In this document: piece by piece, positions 28,146 through 37,723 of the stretch
Layout: every line of letters starts with the position of its first letter
How positions within the stretch are numbered: position 1 is the first letter of the stretch
Origin: an uncultured Flavobacteriaceae bacterium
GTDB taxonomy: Bacteria > Bacteroidota > Bacteroidia > Flavobacteriales > Flavobacteriaceae
Length of the DNA stretch: 64,000 bases
Assembly (NCBI GenBank): GCA_938092005.1
Contig: CALKOU010000001.1
Coordinates: forward strand, 1 to 64,000
Direction: 5' to 3'
Position numbers and translations under genes: made by a program
The notes under the pieces: model-generated
Seen by the model: only the letters and a program-made list of their open reading frames with translations
What the model was told of the DNA's origin: nothing
The model's database searches: none

Positions 28146-29194
28146 ATCGATATGGATTTACATGCACGAATAAGTTGATCATTTTCTTGTGGTGTCCCCA
28201 CCGTTATACGAATACAATTGTTGCAGTTTTCTTGTGTAGAGCGGTCACGAGTTACGATGTTTTTAGCTAATAATTCACGGTAACGTTTTTGGGCATCATC
28301 TACGCGGATAAGCAAAAAGTTTGCATCGGATGGGTAAATAGTTTCTACCCAAGAAACAGCTGTTAAGGCTGACTTCAGACGGTTACGTTCTTCAATAATT
28401 TCGTTGATTTGAGATGTATATTTTTCTGTATTCGAAAGTTCTACAATGGCGCGTTCTTGACTAAGCGCGTTGATGTTATACGGAGGTTTAATACTTCTTA
28501 AAAGCGAAATAATTTCAGGGCTTGCCATGGCAATGCCCAAGCGCAATCCTGCAAGACCATACGCCTTAGAAAGGGTTTGGGTAACAATTAAGTTAGGGTA
28601 TTGTGCTAACGCAGTACTCCAACTGGGGGTGTCAGTGAAATCAATATAGGCTTCGTCAATTACCACAACCCCGTCAAAGCCTTCTAAAATACGGATGATG
28701 TCTGCGTTTGAAAATAGATTACCACTTGGATTGTTGGGACTACAGAAAAACAACGCTTTTGTCTTTGGTGTTATTGAAGAAAGGATGTTATCCGTTCTAA
28801 GTTGGAAATTGTTGTCAAGCGGCACTTCAATCATGCCCACGCTATTAATATTTGCCAAAACGGCATACATACCGTATGTAGGCGGTAAAATCACGATTTC
28901 ATCTTGATAAGGAATGCAAAATGCACGAAATATCAAATCTAACACTTCATCACTTCCATTTCCAAGTAACAGCTGATTCGTATTGCAATTGCGCAAGTTG
29001 GCAATCACTTTTTTTAACGCTGTTTGATTGGGATCTGGATAACGGTTAACATTTGTGGCATTAGGGTTCTCATTAGCATCTAAAAACGTCCACTCCCCTT
29101 CTGTTGCTGTAAAGGTGTCTCGTGCCGAGGTATAAGGTGCTAAAGCCATCATTTCAGGTCTTGCCCATTTCGATAAGTCGAACGTCTTAGCCAT
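28142..29194 (-). CDS. hisC: histidinol-phosphate aminotransferase
   Basis: [40 protein letters not shown]. Confidence 0.95.
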   Translation of the reverse strand: MAKTFDLSKWARPEMMALAPYTSARDTFTATEGEWTFLDANENPNATNVNRYPDPNQTALKKVIANLRNCNTNQLLLGNGSDEVLDLIFRAFCIPYQDEIVILPPTYGMYAVLANINSVGMIEVPLDNNFQLRTDNILSSITPKTKALFFCSPNNPSGNLFSNADIIRILEGFDGVVVIDEAYIDFTDTPSWSTALAQYPNLIVTQTLSKAYGLAGLRLGIAMASPEIISLLRSIKPPYNINALSQERAIVELSNTEKYTSQINEIIEERNRLKSALTAVSWVETIYPSDANFLLIRVDDAQKRYRELLAKNIVTRDRSTQENCNNCIRITVGTPQENDQLIRACKSISI

Positions 29195-30473
29195 TATTTA
29201 CGTCTTTTAACCGCAAACTAACGGCATTTTTGTGAGCAAAAAGCCCTTCGGCTTCTGCCATAACTTCAATACTTGGTCCTAATTTTTGAATTCCATCTGC
29301 ACTAATACGCTGGTAGGTAATTGCTTTTGTAAATGCATCAAGGTTTACGCCGCTATATTGTTTGGTATACCCATTGGTAGGAAGTGTGTGGTTGGTGCCT
29401 GAGGCATAATCCCCAGCACTTTCGGGCGTAAAGTTTCCAATAAAAACAGATCCAGCATTGATGATTCCATCAACAAATACCGTTTCGTTTTTTGCACAAA
29501 CAATATAATGTTCTGGGCCATAGGCATTAATAAAGTCCAATGCTTCTGACTCATCATCAAAACAAACGGCAAGTGAATTGGCAAGTGCTGCTTTGGCAAT
29601 CGCTTTTCGAGGTAGTGCGGGAAGTTGTTTCTCAATTTCCGCATTCACATCACTAACAATAGCGGGTGACATAGCCACAAGTATTACTTGACTATCAACG
29701 CCGTGTTCGGCTTGTGAAAGCAAATCAGCAGCCACGTAAGCGGGGTTTGCAGTACGATCTGCAACAACCAACAGCTCAGAAGGTCCGGCAGGCATATCAA
29801 TTGCCGTTTGGTACTGAGTTGCCTTTTGCTTAGCAACGGTTACATATTGATTCCCAGGGCCAAATATCTTGTAAACCTTAGGAATAGTTACAGTACCAAA
29901 AGTCATGGCTGCTATGGCTTGAATACCTCCTACTTGTGCTACAAGAGTTACCCCACATTTGTGAGCAGCATAGCGAATCGCGGCTGGTACACCTGATTCG
30001 TTGGGCGGCGTACAAAGTACAATTTGTTTACAACCAGCTATCTGGGCTGGAATCGCTAACATCAGCACGGTAGAAAATAGCGGGGCTGTTCCTCCTGGAA
30101 TATATATTCCCACTTTTTCGATAGGTTTTTTTTCTTGCCAACAAGCAACACCTTCCATGGTATTAAGCTGTACAGGAGCTGTCTTTTGGGCAGTGTGAAA
30201 CGCATAAATGTTGGCATAGGCCACATCAATAGCAGCTACCAGTTCAGTAGACAATTCTTCTTGAGCAGTAGCTAATGCATGTTGCGAAACAAAAAGGGTG
30301 TTGGTTGTGACCCTGTCAAATTTTTGGCTGTAGGCGCGCACTGCTTCATCTCCTTGTATTCGAACGGCATTAAAAACCTCCTTCACAATGGGTTCAACAG
30401 ACGAAAAATCAGCTGTTGGACGTTGCGTTAAGGACTCCCACTGCTTACGAGATGGATTAACAACTTGTTTCAT
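29187..30473 (-). CDS. hisD: histidinol dehydrogenase
   Basis: VGIYIPGGTAPLFSTVLM, KIFGPGNQYVTVAKQ, IDMPAGPSELLVVAD, LLSQAEHGVDSQ. Confidence 0.95.
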   Translation of the reverse strand: MKQVVNPSRKQWESLTQRPTADFSSVEPIVKEVFNAVRIQGDEAVRAYSQKFDRVTTNTLFVSQHALATAQEELSTELVAAIDVAYANIYAFHTAQKTAPVQLNTMEGVACWQEKKPIEKVGIYIPGGTAPLFSTVLMLAIPAQIAGCKQIVLCTPPNESGVPAAIRYAAHKCGVTLVAQVGGIQAIAAMTFGTVTIPKVYKIFGPGNQYVTVAKQKATQYQTAIDMPAGPSELLVVADRTANPAYVAADLLSQAEHGVDSQVILVAMSPAIVSDVNAEIEKQLPALPRKAIAKAALANSLAVCFDDESEALDFINAYGPEHYIVCAKNETVFVDGIINAGSVFIGNFTPESAGDYASGTNHTLPTNGYTKQYSGVNLDAFTKAITYQRISADGIQKLGPSIEVMAEAEGLFAHKNAVSLRLKDVNNG

Positions 30474-31336
30474 TACTGTATCATTCGTTCAATAGGACAA
30501 ACTAAAATATCACATGCACCAGCAGCCTTTAACGCATCTACCATTTGCCAAAATGTATTTTTATCGACAACAGAGTGCAGCGAACTCCAACCTTCTTCTA
30601 CTAACGGCATTACCGTTGGGCTTTTAAGCACGGGTAACATGTTTGAAATTGTCTCAATGGCATCGTTTGGGACATTCATAATGACATACCTAGAATTTTT
30701 ACCAGCGTTTACCGCATTGATACGGAACATCAGGGTATCCAAAATCTCTTGTTTCTCGTTCGATAGTGCTTTACCATTAACCAGTACGGCTTCCGATTTA
30801 AACAGCACTTCAACTTCTTTTAAATTGTTTTTAAAGAGCGTAGAGCCACTCGATACAATATCACAAATAGCATCCGACAACCCAATGTTAGGTGCAATTT
30901 CAACCGAACCGTTAATGATGTGCAAATCTGCCGCAACGCCCCATTGATCTAGGTATTTTTGAACGGTTTTGGGATATGATGTGGCAATCTTCTTTCCCGC
31001 CAAGTCTTGAAAGCTATTGTACTCCGCTTCTTTAGGTACAGCTATCGAAACACGACATTTTGAAAAACCAAGTGATGTAAGGGTTTTAAGATCTTCCCCT
31101 TTTTCAATCAATAAATTCTCTCCAACAATAGCCAAATCCACGACTCCATCTCTAAGATATTGCGGAATGTCGCCATTGCGCAAGTAATAGATGTCAATGG
31201 GGAAATTAGATGCCGACGTTTTAAGTTGGTCTTTTCCATTGTTAATAGATATGCCACAGTCTTTAAGCAGCTTTAATGATTCTTCATTAAGCCGTCCTGA
31301 CTTTTGAATTGCAATTCGTATGTTCTCTTTCTTCAT
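30473..31336 (-). CDS. hisG: ATP phosphoribosyltransferase
   Basis: IRIAIQKSGRLNEESLKLLKDCG, VDLAIVGENLL, KIATSYPKTVQKYL. Confidence 0.95.
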   Translation of the reverse strand: MKKENIRIAIQKSGRLNEESLKLLKDCGISINNGKDQLKTSASNFPIDIYYLRNGDIPQYLRDGVVDLAIVGENLLIEKGEDLKTLTSLGFSKCRVSIAVPKEAEYNSFQDLAGKKIATSYPKTVQKYLDQWGVAADLHIINGSVEIAPNIGLSDAICDIVSSGSTLFKNNLKEVEVLFKSEAVLVNGKALSNEKQEILDTLMFRINAVNAGKNSRYVIMNVPNDAIETISNMLPVLKSPTVMPLVEEGWSSLHSVVDKNTFWQMVDALKAAGACDILVCPIERMIQ

Positions 31337-31340
31337 AATT

Positions 31341-31377
31341 AAAACAAAAAAACCCGTTTGATACGTTCAAACGGGTT
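31341..31377 (-). terminator. rho-independent terminator of his leader (attenuator)
   Basis: Minus strand AACCCGTTTGA-ACGTA-TCAAACGGGTTTTTTTGTTTT: 11-bp perfect stem plus U-tract ending 5 nt upstream of the hisG start. Confidence 0.85.
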
Positions 31378-31400
31378 AGTCGATAGTACATATACCTCAC

Positions 31401-31454
31401 CTAGCTCGTTTGAAACGATGACTTTGAATGATGGTGTGTATGTGTGTTATTCAT
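31401..31454 (-). CDS. his operon leader peptide MNNTHTHHHSKSSFQTS
   Basis: Minus strand ATG AAT AAC ACA CAT ACA CAC CAT CAT TCA AAG TCA TCG TTT CAA ACG AGC TAG: 4 His among codons 5-9, directly upstream of terminator and hisG. Confidence 0.85.
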   Translation of the reverse strand: MNNTHTHHHSKSSFQTS

Positions 31455-31487
31455 TTGCTTGCAAATATCGAACTTTTTTTTCAAAGT

Positions 31488-32306
31488 TTATTGATTTCCT
31501 AAAATAAGTGGCAACCCATCTTTGGAGTTTCCAATAACAATCACTTTGGCATTGGGGGATTCTGATAATTTAATGGTCGCCTCAATTCCCTTTTCCTTAA
31601 GAATATTGGATGTCAATGAAGCCGCTAAAATACGGTTTGCAACAGCTTTACCTTCGGCATCAATGCGAACTTTCTCTGCTTCTTGACGTGCTTTTTCTAA
31701 ACGGAACTCATACTCAAGTGCTTCTTGCTCTTGGGTAAGCTTTCGCTGGATAGCTTCTTTGATAGATGCAGGAAGTGTAACATCACGTACCAATACTGCA
31801 TTTAACTGCACATGTTGACCTTCTACTTTACGTTTGGTTTCCTCAAAAATTTCATTTTGAATGGCATCACGCTTCGTGGAATACAATTGTTCGGGTGTAT
31901 AACGTCCAATTACAGAACGTGCAACAGCACGAATTTCTGGCGCAATTACGATGTTAAGATAATTTTCACCTTTGGTTTTGTGCAACATACCCAGTTCATC
32001 AATCTTAGGTTGGTATAAAACAGAAACGTCTAATGAAATTTCAAGACCGTTTGAAGAAAGTACGCGCATGTCGCTTTCAAATTCTTCTTGCTGTTTAATG
32101 TTATAGGTATACACTCGATTCCACGGAGCGATAAGGTGAAACCCTTCACTTAGTGGTGCGTCAGTGGTAACGGTACCACCTCCAAAGCGTTTCCAAACCA
32201 CACCTGCTTCACCATATTGGATGTTTACGTATGATTTTGAAAGAAAAATAAAGCTTGCAATGATAAGAACTACTATGGGTAGTCCGAGTTTTGGGAGTTT
32301 TTCCAT
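31488..32306 (-). CDS. SPFH/prohibitin-family protein
   Basis: N-terminal TM, INVQYGEAGVVWKRFGG, RSVIGRYTPEQLYSTKRDAIQNEI, EQEALEYEFRLEKARQEAEKVRIDAEGKA; start set at ATG 32306. Confidence 0.88.
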   Translation of the reverse strand: MEKLPKLGLPIVVLIIASFIFLSKSYVNIQYGEAGVVWKRFGGGTVTTDAPLSEGFHLIAPWNRVYTYNIKQQEEFESDMRVLSSNGLEISLDVSVLYQPKIDELGMLHKTKGENYLNIVIAPEIRAVARSVIGRYTPEQLYSTKRDAIQNEIFEETKRKVEGQHVQLNAVLVRDVTLPASIKEAIQRKLTQEQEALEYEFRLEKARQEAEKVRIDAEGKAVANRILAASLTSNILKEKGIEATIKLSESPNAKVIVIGNSKDGLPLILGNQ

Positions 32307-32317
32307 GATTATAATTA

Positions 32318-33064
32318 TTAAGTTAACATACCGCCGTCTACGTTCAGTACTTGTCCGGTAATGTACGCCGATAAATCGGAGGCTAAAAAGATACAAGCGT
32401 TGGCTACATCCGCTGGAGAGCCGCCGCGTTTTAATGGGATACCCGCACGCCATTGTGCAACAACGTCTTCGGGAAGTTTGTCGGTCATTTCAGTTTCAAT
32501 AAAACCAGGTGCAATGACGTTGGATCGAATGTTTCGCGAACCCAACTCAAGAGCAACGGACTTTGAAAACCCAATAATACCAGCTTTCGAAGCAGCGTAA
32601 TTAGCCTGTCCAGCATTTCCTTTGACACCAACTACAGAACTCATGTGAATAAGACTTCCATAACGTTGTTTGAGCATGGTACGTTGCACCGCTTTTGTCA
32701 TGTTGAATACGGACTTTAGATTTACTTCAATAACCTTGTCAAAGTCCTCCTCAGAAATACGCATTAACAAATTGTCTTTTGTAATACCAGCATTGTTAAT
32801 CAGCACATCAATGGAATCAAACGATTCTAATACATCGTTAACCAACTGTTGGGCTGCATCAAAATCAGCAGCATTTGATTTATAGGCTTTGGCTTTCACA
32901 CCAAGTGCCGTTAATTCATCTTCCAATGCTTTGGCTGGTCCTTCAGATGAGCTATAGGTAAAAGCCACATTGGCACCCTGTTGCGCAAAGGCAAGCGCAA
33001 TACCACGTCCAATACCCCTACTGGCTCCGGTAATAATAACATTTTTTCCTTTTACTAAATCCAT
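32318..33064 (-). CDS. fabG: 3-oxoacyl-ACP reductase
   Basis: VIITGASRGIGRGIA, LINNAGITKDNLLMRI, MSSVVGVKGNAGQANYAASKAG, NVIAPGFIETEMT. Confidence 0.92.
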   Translation of the reverse strand: MDLVKGKNVIITGASRGIGRGIALAFAQQGANVAFTYSSSEGPAKALEDELTALGVKAKAYKSNAADFDAAQQLVNDVLESFDSIDVLINNAGITKDNLLMRISEEDFDKVIEVNLKSVFNMTKAVQRTMLKQRYGSLIHMSSVVGVKGNAGQANYAASKAGIIGFSKSVALELGSRNIRSNVIAPGFIETEMTDKLPEDVVAQWRAGIPLKRGGSPADVANACIFLASDLSAYITGQVLNVDGGMLT

Positions 33065-33068
33065 GATA

Positions 33069-33941
33069 TTAAGCTAAAACCTGTGCAACTGTTTTTCCAA
33101 TAGCAGCAGGTGAATTTACAACATGAATACCACAAGACTTCATGATCGCTTTTTTGGCTTCGGCAGTATCTTCTGCGCCACCAACAATAGCCCCAGCATG
33201 TCCCATGGTACGGCCTTTTGGAGCGGTTTCACCAGCAATAAATCCAACAACAGGCTTTCTGTTCCCTGTTTCTTTAATCCAATTGGCAGCGTCTGCTTCA
33301 AGCTGTCCTCCAATTTCACCAATCATAACGATGCATTCTGTTTCATCGTCTTCCATAAGCAGTTGTACGGCATCTTTGGTAGTGGTTCCAATAATAGGAT
33401 CTCCGCCAATTCCAATGGCCGTTGTAATACCATAGCCTTCTTTTACAACCTGATCTGCGGCTTCGTAAGTAAGCGTTCCAGACTTAGAAACAATACCAAC
33501 ATTTCCCTTCTTAAATACAAATCCTGGCATGATACCTACTTTGGCTTCGTCGGGAGAAATAACACCTGGGCAGTTAGGTCCTACAACACGACAATCTTTT
33601 CCCCTTACATATTCCATGGCCTTGGCCATATCGTTAACAGGGATTCCTTCTGTAATGGTGATAATGACTTTAATTCCTGCTTCTGCAGCTTCCATAATGG
33701 CATCGGCGGCGAAAGCCGGTGGCACAAAAATGATGGACGTATCTGCATGTACTTCTTTGACAGCTTCAGCAACGGTGTTAAAAACGGGTTTATCTAGGTG
33801 ACTTTGTCCTCCTTTTCCAGGTGTAACGCCACCAACAACATTGGTTCCGTAGGCGATCATTTGACTTGCGTGAAAGGTTCCTTCACTCCCCGTGAAGCCT
33901 TGTACAATAATGTTTGAATTTTTGGTTACTAATACACTCAT
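33069..33941 (-). CDS. sucD: succinyl-CoA ligase alpha subunit
   Basis: VQGFTGSEGTFHASQMIAYGTNVVGGVTPGKGG, GPNCPGVISP, GHAGAIVGG. Confidence 0.95.
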   Translation of the reverse strand: MSVLVTKNSNIIVQGFTGSEGTFHASQMIAYGTNVVGGVTPGKGGQSHLDKPVFNTVAEAVKEVHADTSIIFVPPAFAADAIMEAAEAGIKVIITITEGIPVNDMAKAMEYVRGKDCRVVGPNCPGVISPDEAKVGIMPGFVFKKGNVGIVSKSGTLTYEAADQVVKEGYGITTAIGIGGDPIIGTTTKDAVQLLMEDDETECIVMIGEIGGQLEADAANWIKETGNRKPVVGFIAGETAPKGRTMGHAGAIVGGAEDTAEAKKAIMKSCGIHVVNSPAAIGKTVAQVLA

Positions 33942-33943
33942 GG

Positions 33944-34510
33944 TTATGCTTTTACTCGTTCTATATAAGTTCCTTTTTCGGTATCTACTTTAATTTTATC
34001 TCCTTCATTGATAAATAAAGGGACATTGATTTTTGCTCCTGTTTCAGCAGTTGCTGGTTTGGTGGCATTAGTGGCCGTATTGCCCTTAACACCAGGTTCT
34101 GTATGCGTAATTTCAAGAATAACACTTGCTGGCATATCAACTGAAAGCGGATTGTTATTTTCGGTATTGGTCATTACTGTTACAACCTCTCCTTCTTTCA
34201 TCAGTTTTGGTTGATCTAAGATGCTTTCTTGAAGTTCAATTTGATTGTAGTCTTCTGTGTTCATGAAGTGATAGGTTTCATTTTCTGCATACAGAAATTG
34301 ATATTTACGTGTTTCCACACGTACGTCCTCAATCTTATGTCCAGCTGAAAAGGTGTTATCCACCACTTTTCCAGAAGTTACACTTTTAAGCTTGGTTCGT
34401 ACAAAAGCAGGTCCTTTGCCCGGCTTTACATGTAAGAACTCTATAATTTTATAAATATCATTGTTGAAATGAATGCAAAGTCCTTTGCGGATATCGGAAG
34501 TTGATGCCAT
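33944..34510 (-). CDS. efp: elongation factor P
   Basis: FLHVKPGKGPAFVRTKLKSVTSGKVVDNTF, GDKIKVDTEKGTYIERV. Confidence 0.95.
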   Translation of the reverse strand: MASTSDIRKGLCIHFNNDIYKIIEFLHVKPGKGPAFVRTKLKSVTSGKVVDNTFSAGHKIEDVRVETRKYQFLYAENETYHFMNTEDYNQIELQESILDQPKLMKEGEVVTVMTNTENNNPLSVDMPASVILEITHTEPGVKGNTATNATKPATAETGAKINVPLFINEGDKIKVDTEKGTYIERVKA

Positions 34511-34512
34511 AA

Positions 34513-35295
34513 TTAGTTTTTAATGTATCCTTTCATAATACCACGCTGCGATTGTCTTATAAACTGTAAGATTTCATCACGCTCTGTTGATGCCTCCATT
34601 TCAGCCTCGATAATTTGTGTAGCTTGAGTATTGTTTAAATTCTTTTGATATAAGATACGGTATATACTCTGAATTTCTCTGATTTTATCTGAATCAAATC
34701 CACGTCGACGTAAACCAACAGAGTTAACGCCAGCGTATGAAAGCGGCTCACGTGCTGCTTTTACATAAGGTGGGATATCTTTTCGAACCAATGACCCCCC
34801 TGCAACAAAGGCATGGTCGCCAATTGAACAAAACTGATGAACAGCGGTCATTCCAGCCAATATAACGTGGTTACCAACGCTAATGTGGCCCGCTAAAGTA
34901 CTGTTATTGGAAAAAATGCAATAATCTCCAACAACACAATCGTGTGCAATGTGGGAATACGCCATTATAAGGCAATTTTTTCCAATTTTGGTTTTTGCTC
35001 TGGATGTTGTTCCACGGTTTATGGTAACACATTCTCTAATGGTTGTATTATCTCCAATTTCTGCTGTCGTTTTTTCTCCGTTAAACTTAAGGTCTTGTGG
35101 AACAGCTCCTATTACAGCACCTGGAAAAATACTACAATTTTTTCCAATCCTAGCGCCTTCCATAATAGTTACGTTTGGGCCTATCCAAGTACCCTCACCT
35201 ATAACCACGTTTTTATCAATGGTGGTAAAAGGTTCTATGACTACATTCTTTGCGATTTTTGCATCGGAATGCACATATGCTAATGGTTGATTCAT
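34513..35295 (-). CDS. lpxA: acyl-[ACP]-UDP-N-acetylglucosamine O-acyltransferase
   Basis: Hexapeptide repeats; VTINRGT, YSHIAHDCVVGDYCIFSNNSTLAGH, AVHQFCSIGDHAFVAGGS. Confidence 0.95.
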   Translation of the reverse strand: MNQPLAYVHSDAKIAKNVVIEPFTTIDKNVVIGEGTWIGPNVTIMEGARIGKNCSIFPGAVIGAVPQDLKFNGEKTTAEIGDNTTIRECVTINRGTTSRAKTKIGKNCLIMAYSHIAHDCVVGDYCIFSNNSTLAGHISVGNHVILAGMTAVHQFCSIGDHAFVAGGSLVRKDIPPYVKAAREPLSYAGVNSVGLRRRGFDSDKIREIQSIYRILYQKNLNNTQATQIIEAEMEASTERDEILQFIRQSQRGIMKGYIKN

Positions 35296-36698
35296 ACTTT
35301 AACTTGTTCTTTACGTACAATTTGCGCCATCATTTCGGCTTCTGTAGTTATCCTTCCACGAGAGTATGCCACGGCTTGCATGTGGCAAATACCTCTACGA
35401 ATAGGTGATAATAATTCCATTTTAAAAATGAGTGTATCACCCGGTACTACAGGGTTTTTAAACTTAGCATTTTCAATTTTCATAAAAAATGTGAGGTAGT
35501 TTTCAGGGTCAGGCACTGTGTTTAGTACTAGTACACCACCTGCTTGTGCCATGGCTTCAATCTGTAAAACACCCGGCATCACAGGTTGACCAGGAAAATG
35601 CCCTTCAAAATAAGGCTCATTCATTGTGATGCTTTTTACCCCAACAATATGTGTGTCGCTAAGCTCTAAAATTTTATCAACCAATAAGAATGGAGGACGG
35701 TGTGGTAACACCTTCATAATAGCGTTAACATCCATAAGCGGCTCGGCATTCAAATCAAACTCTGGAACGCGATTACGGCGCTCCTGCTTTATGATTTTAG
35801 CCAGTTTTTTTGCAAAACTGGTATTGATCCCATGCCCAGGTTTATTCGCAATCACTTTTCCGCGAATACGGCAGCCTACTAATGCCAAATCCCCTATAAC
35901 GTCTAACAGTTTGTGGCGTGCTGCTTCATTAGGGTATTTCAAGGTAAGGTTATCTAAAATACCATTCGGTTTAACCGATATGCTATCCCGATTAAAGGCC
36001 TTACAAAGCTTATTCATCGTAGTTGTAGAAAGCTCTTTATCAACATAGACAATAGCGTTGTTCAAGTCACCTCCTTTAATTAGGCCATTTTCTAACAACG
36101 ATTCAATTTCATGTAAAAAACTAAACGTACGCGCGCTAGCGAATTCTTCTTTAAAATCAGTCAGATTTTTAAGGTTTGCGTTTTGAGTACCAAGCACTTT
36201 GGTGCCAAAGTCTACCATAGCAGTTACTTGATATTCATCTGCAGGAATGACTGTAATTTCACTACCTGTTTCTTCATCAGTATAGGTAATGTTTTCACGT
36301 ACAACGTACTCATAACGGTCAACATCTTGTTCTTCTTTTCCAGCTTCTAGCAAAGCTTCTACAAAAAACTTTGAAGAACCATCCATAATTGGAGGTTCAG
36401 AAGCATCTAATTCGATAAGAACATTGTCTATTTCCAAACCAACAAGTGCAGCTAAAACATGTTCAGATGTTTGGATGCTTACCCCGTTTTTTTCGAGGTT
36501 TGTTCCTCTTGTAGTGTTTACCACTAAGTTAGCGTCGGCCTTAATTACTGGACTTCCTTCTAAATCTACCCGCGAAAAGGCATAACCGTGATTGGGTGGT
36601 GCGGGCTTAAATGTTAGGTTAACTTTTTTTCCTGTATGAATACCTACGCCGTTTAGCGAAACAGCTTTGGCTATGGTTGTCTGCTTACTCATGGTCAA
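35292..36698 (-). CDS. lpxC/fabZ: bifunctional UDP-3-O-acyl-N-acetylglucosamine deacetylase / 3-hydroxyacyl-ACP dehydratase (LpxC-FabZ fusion)
   Basis: N-terminal LpxC (KAVSLNGVGIHTGKKV, TSEHVLAALVGLEIDN, RHKLLDVIGDLAL); C-terminal FabZ (LPHRPPFLLVDKI, NEPYFEGHFPGQPVMPGVLQIEAMAQ). Confidence 0.95.
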   Translation of the reverse strand: MTMSKQTTIAKAVSLNGVGIHTGKKVNLTFKPAPPNHGYAFSRVDLEGSPVIKADANLVVNTTRGTNLEKNGVSIQTSEHVLAALVGLEIDNVLIELDASEPPIMDGSSKFFVEALLEAGKEEQDVDRYEYVVRENITYTDEETGSEITVIPADEYQVTAMVDFGTKVLGTQNANLKNLTDFKEEFASARTFSFLHEIESLLENGLIKGGDLNNAIVYVDKELSTTTMNKLCKAFNRDSISVKPNGILDNLTLKYPNEAARHKLLDVIGDLALVGCRIRGKVIANKPGHGINTSFAKKLAKIIKQERRNRVPEFDLNAEPLMDVNAIMKVLPHRPPFLLVDKILELSDTHIVGVKSITMNEPYFEGHFPGQPVMPGVLQIEAMAQAGGVLVLNTVPDPENYLTFFMKIENAKFKNPVVPGDTLIFKMELLSPIRRGICHMQAVAYSRGRITTEAEMMAQIVRKEQVKV

Positions 36699-37713
36699 GT
36701 TTCTTTTTTAAGGATTGAAGATCTGTTATGTGTGTATGTAAATTTCTAAAATGCACATAGGATTTGTTAAAAGTAGTGTAATCAAATGCAGGATACCCCA
36801 TCACTTTTGAATCATCTTTAATATTTTTTAAAATTCCTGATTTCGCTTGAATACCAACGCGATTACCAATAGATAAATGGCCACTAATTCCAACCTGCCC
36901 TCCAATTTGACAATGGCTTCCAATTTTGGTAGAACCTGCAATGCCAGTCTGGGCAGCTATAACAGTGTGATCGCCAATTTCAACGTTGTGTCCTATTTGA
37001 ATCAAATTATCTAATTTAACTCCAGCGCCAATGCGCGTAGCTCCTAATGTAGCGCGGTCAATAGTGGTGTTAGCACCAACATCAACATGATCTCCGAGAA
37101 TTACATTACCTGTTTGTGGAACCTTATCATAAGTCCCATTATCGTTAGGTGCCCATCCAAATCCGTCGGCACCAATTACAGCATTATTATGTATTACACA
37201 ATGGCTGCCAATAATGGTATCATCAAGAATTCGTGCGCCTACATGAATGATAACATGATCGCCAATGGTAACATTTTCACCAATATACGTTTGTGTATGA
37301 ATGACACAATGTTCACCAATACTAGAATGCGCTCCAATATGTGCAAAGTCACCAATAAAAACATCCGTGGCACAGGAAGCATTTTCATCGACATACGCCT
37401 TGTCGGAAATACTGGGTAATGGTTTTTTCTTTATTTCGTTGTAGTAGTTCAATAACTTAGAAAAAGCTTCATAAGGGTCAGACACGCGTATCAGCGTAGT
37501 CTTGTATGCTTTTTCAGGAATAAAATCATCACTTACAAGCGTTATTGTTGCGTCTGTATCGTATATAAAAGGGGTGTATTTTGGATTCGCAAGAAAAGAC
37601 AAACTTCCTTCGGTACCCTCTTCAATTTTGGACAACCTAGAAACTTCAGCTTGAGCGTTACCATCCACGGTTCCAGAAACCAAATCCGCTATTTGCGAGG
37701 CGTTAAATTTCAT
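36685..37713 (-). CDS. lpxD: UDP-3-O-(3-hydroxyacyl)glucosamine N-acyltransferase
   Basis: Hexapeptide repeats; NNAVIGADGFGWAPN, GANTTIDRATLGATRIG, IAAQTGIAGSTKIG. Confidence 0.95.
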   Translation of the reverse strand: MKFNASQIADLVSGTVDGNAQAEVSRLSKIEEGTEGSLSFLANPKYTPFIYDTDATITLVSDDFIPEKAYKTTLIRVSDPYEAFSKLLNYYNEIKKKPLPSISDKAYVDENASCATDVFIGDFAHIGAHSSIGEHCVIHTQTYIGENVTIGDHVIIHVGARILDDTIIGSHCVIHNNAVIGADGFGWAPNDNGTYDKVPQTGNVILGDHVDVGANTTIDRATLGATRIGAGVKLDNLIQIGHNVEIGDHTVIAAQTGIAGSTKIGSHCQIGGQVGISGHLSIGNRVGIQAKSGILKNIKDDSKVMGYPAFDYTTFNKSYVHFRNLHTHITDLQSLKKKLDHE

Positions 37714-37723
37714 AGGTGCAAAA

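Noticed and set aside
33123-33797. 224-aa + strand ORF antisense to sucD
   Set aside because: Long only because of the reverse-complement codon structure of sucD; sequence is Asn/Ser/Phe-rich without a domain.
37087-37419. Asn/Ile/Met-rich ORF antisense to lpxD
   Set aside because: Opposite-strand reading of hexapeptide repeats; repeat periodicity comes from lpxD.
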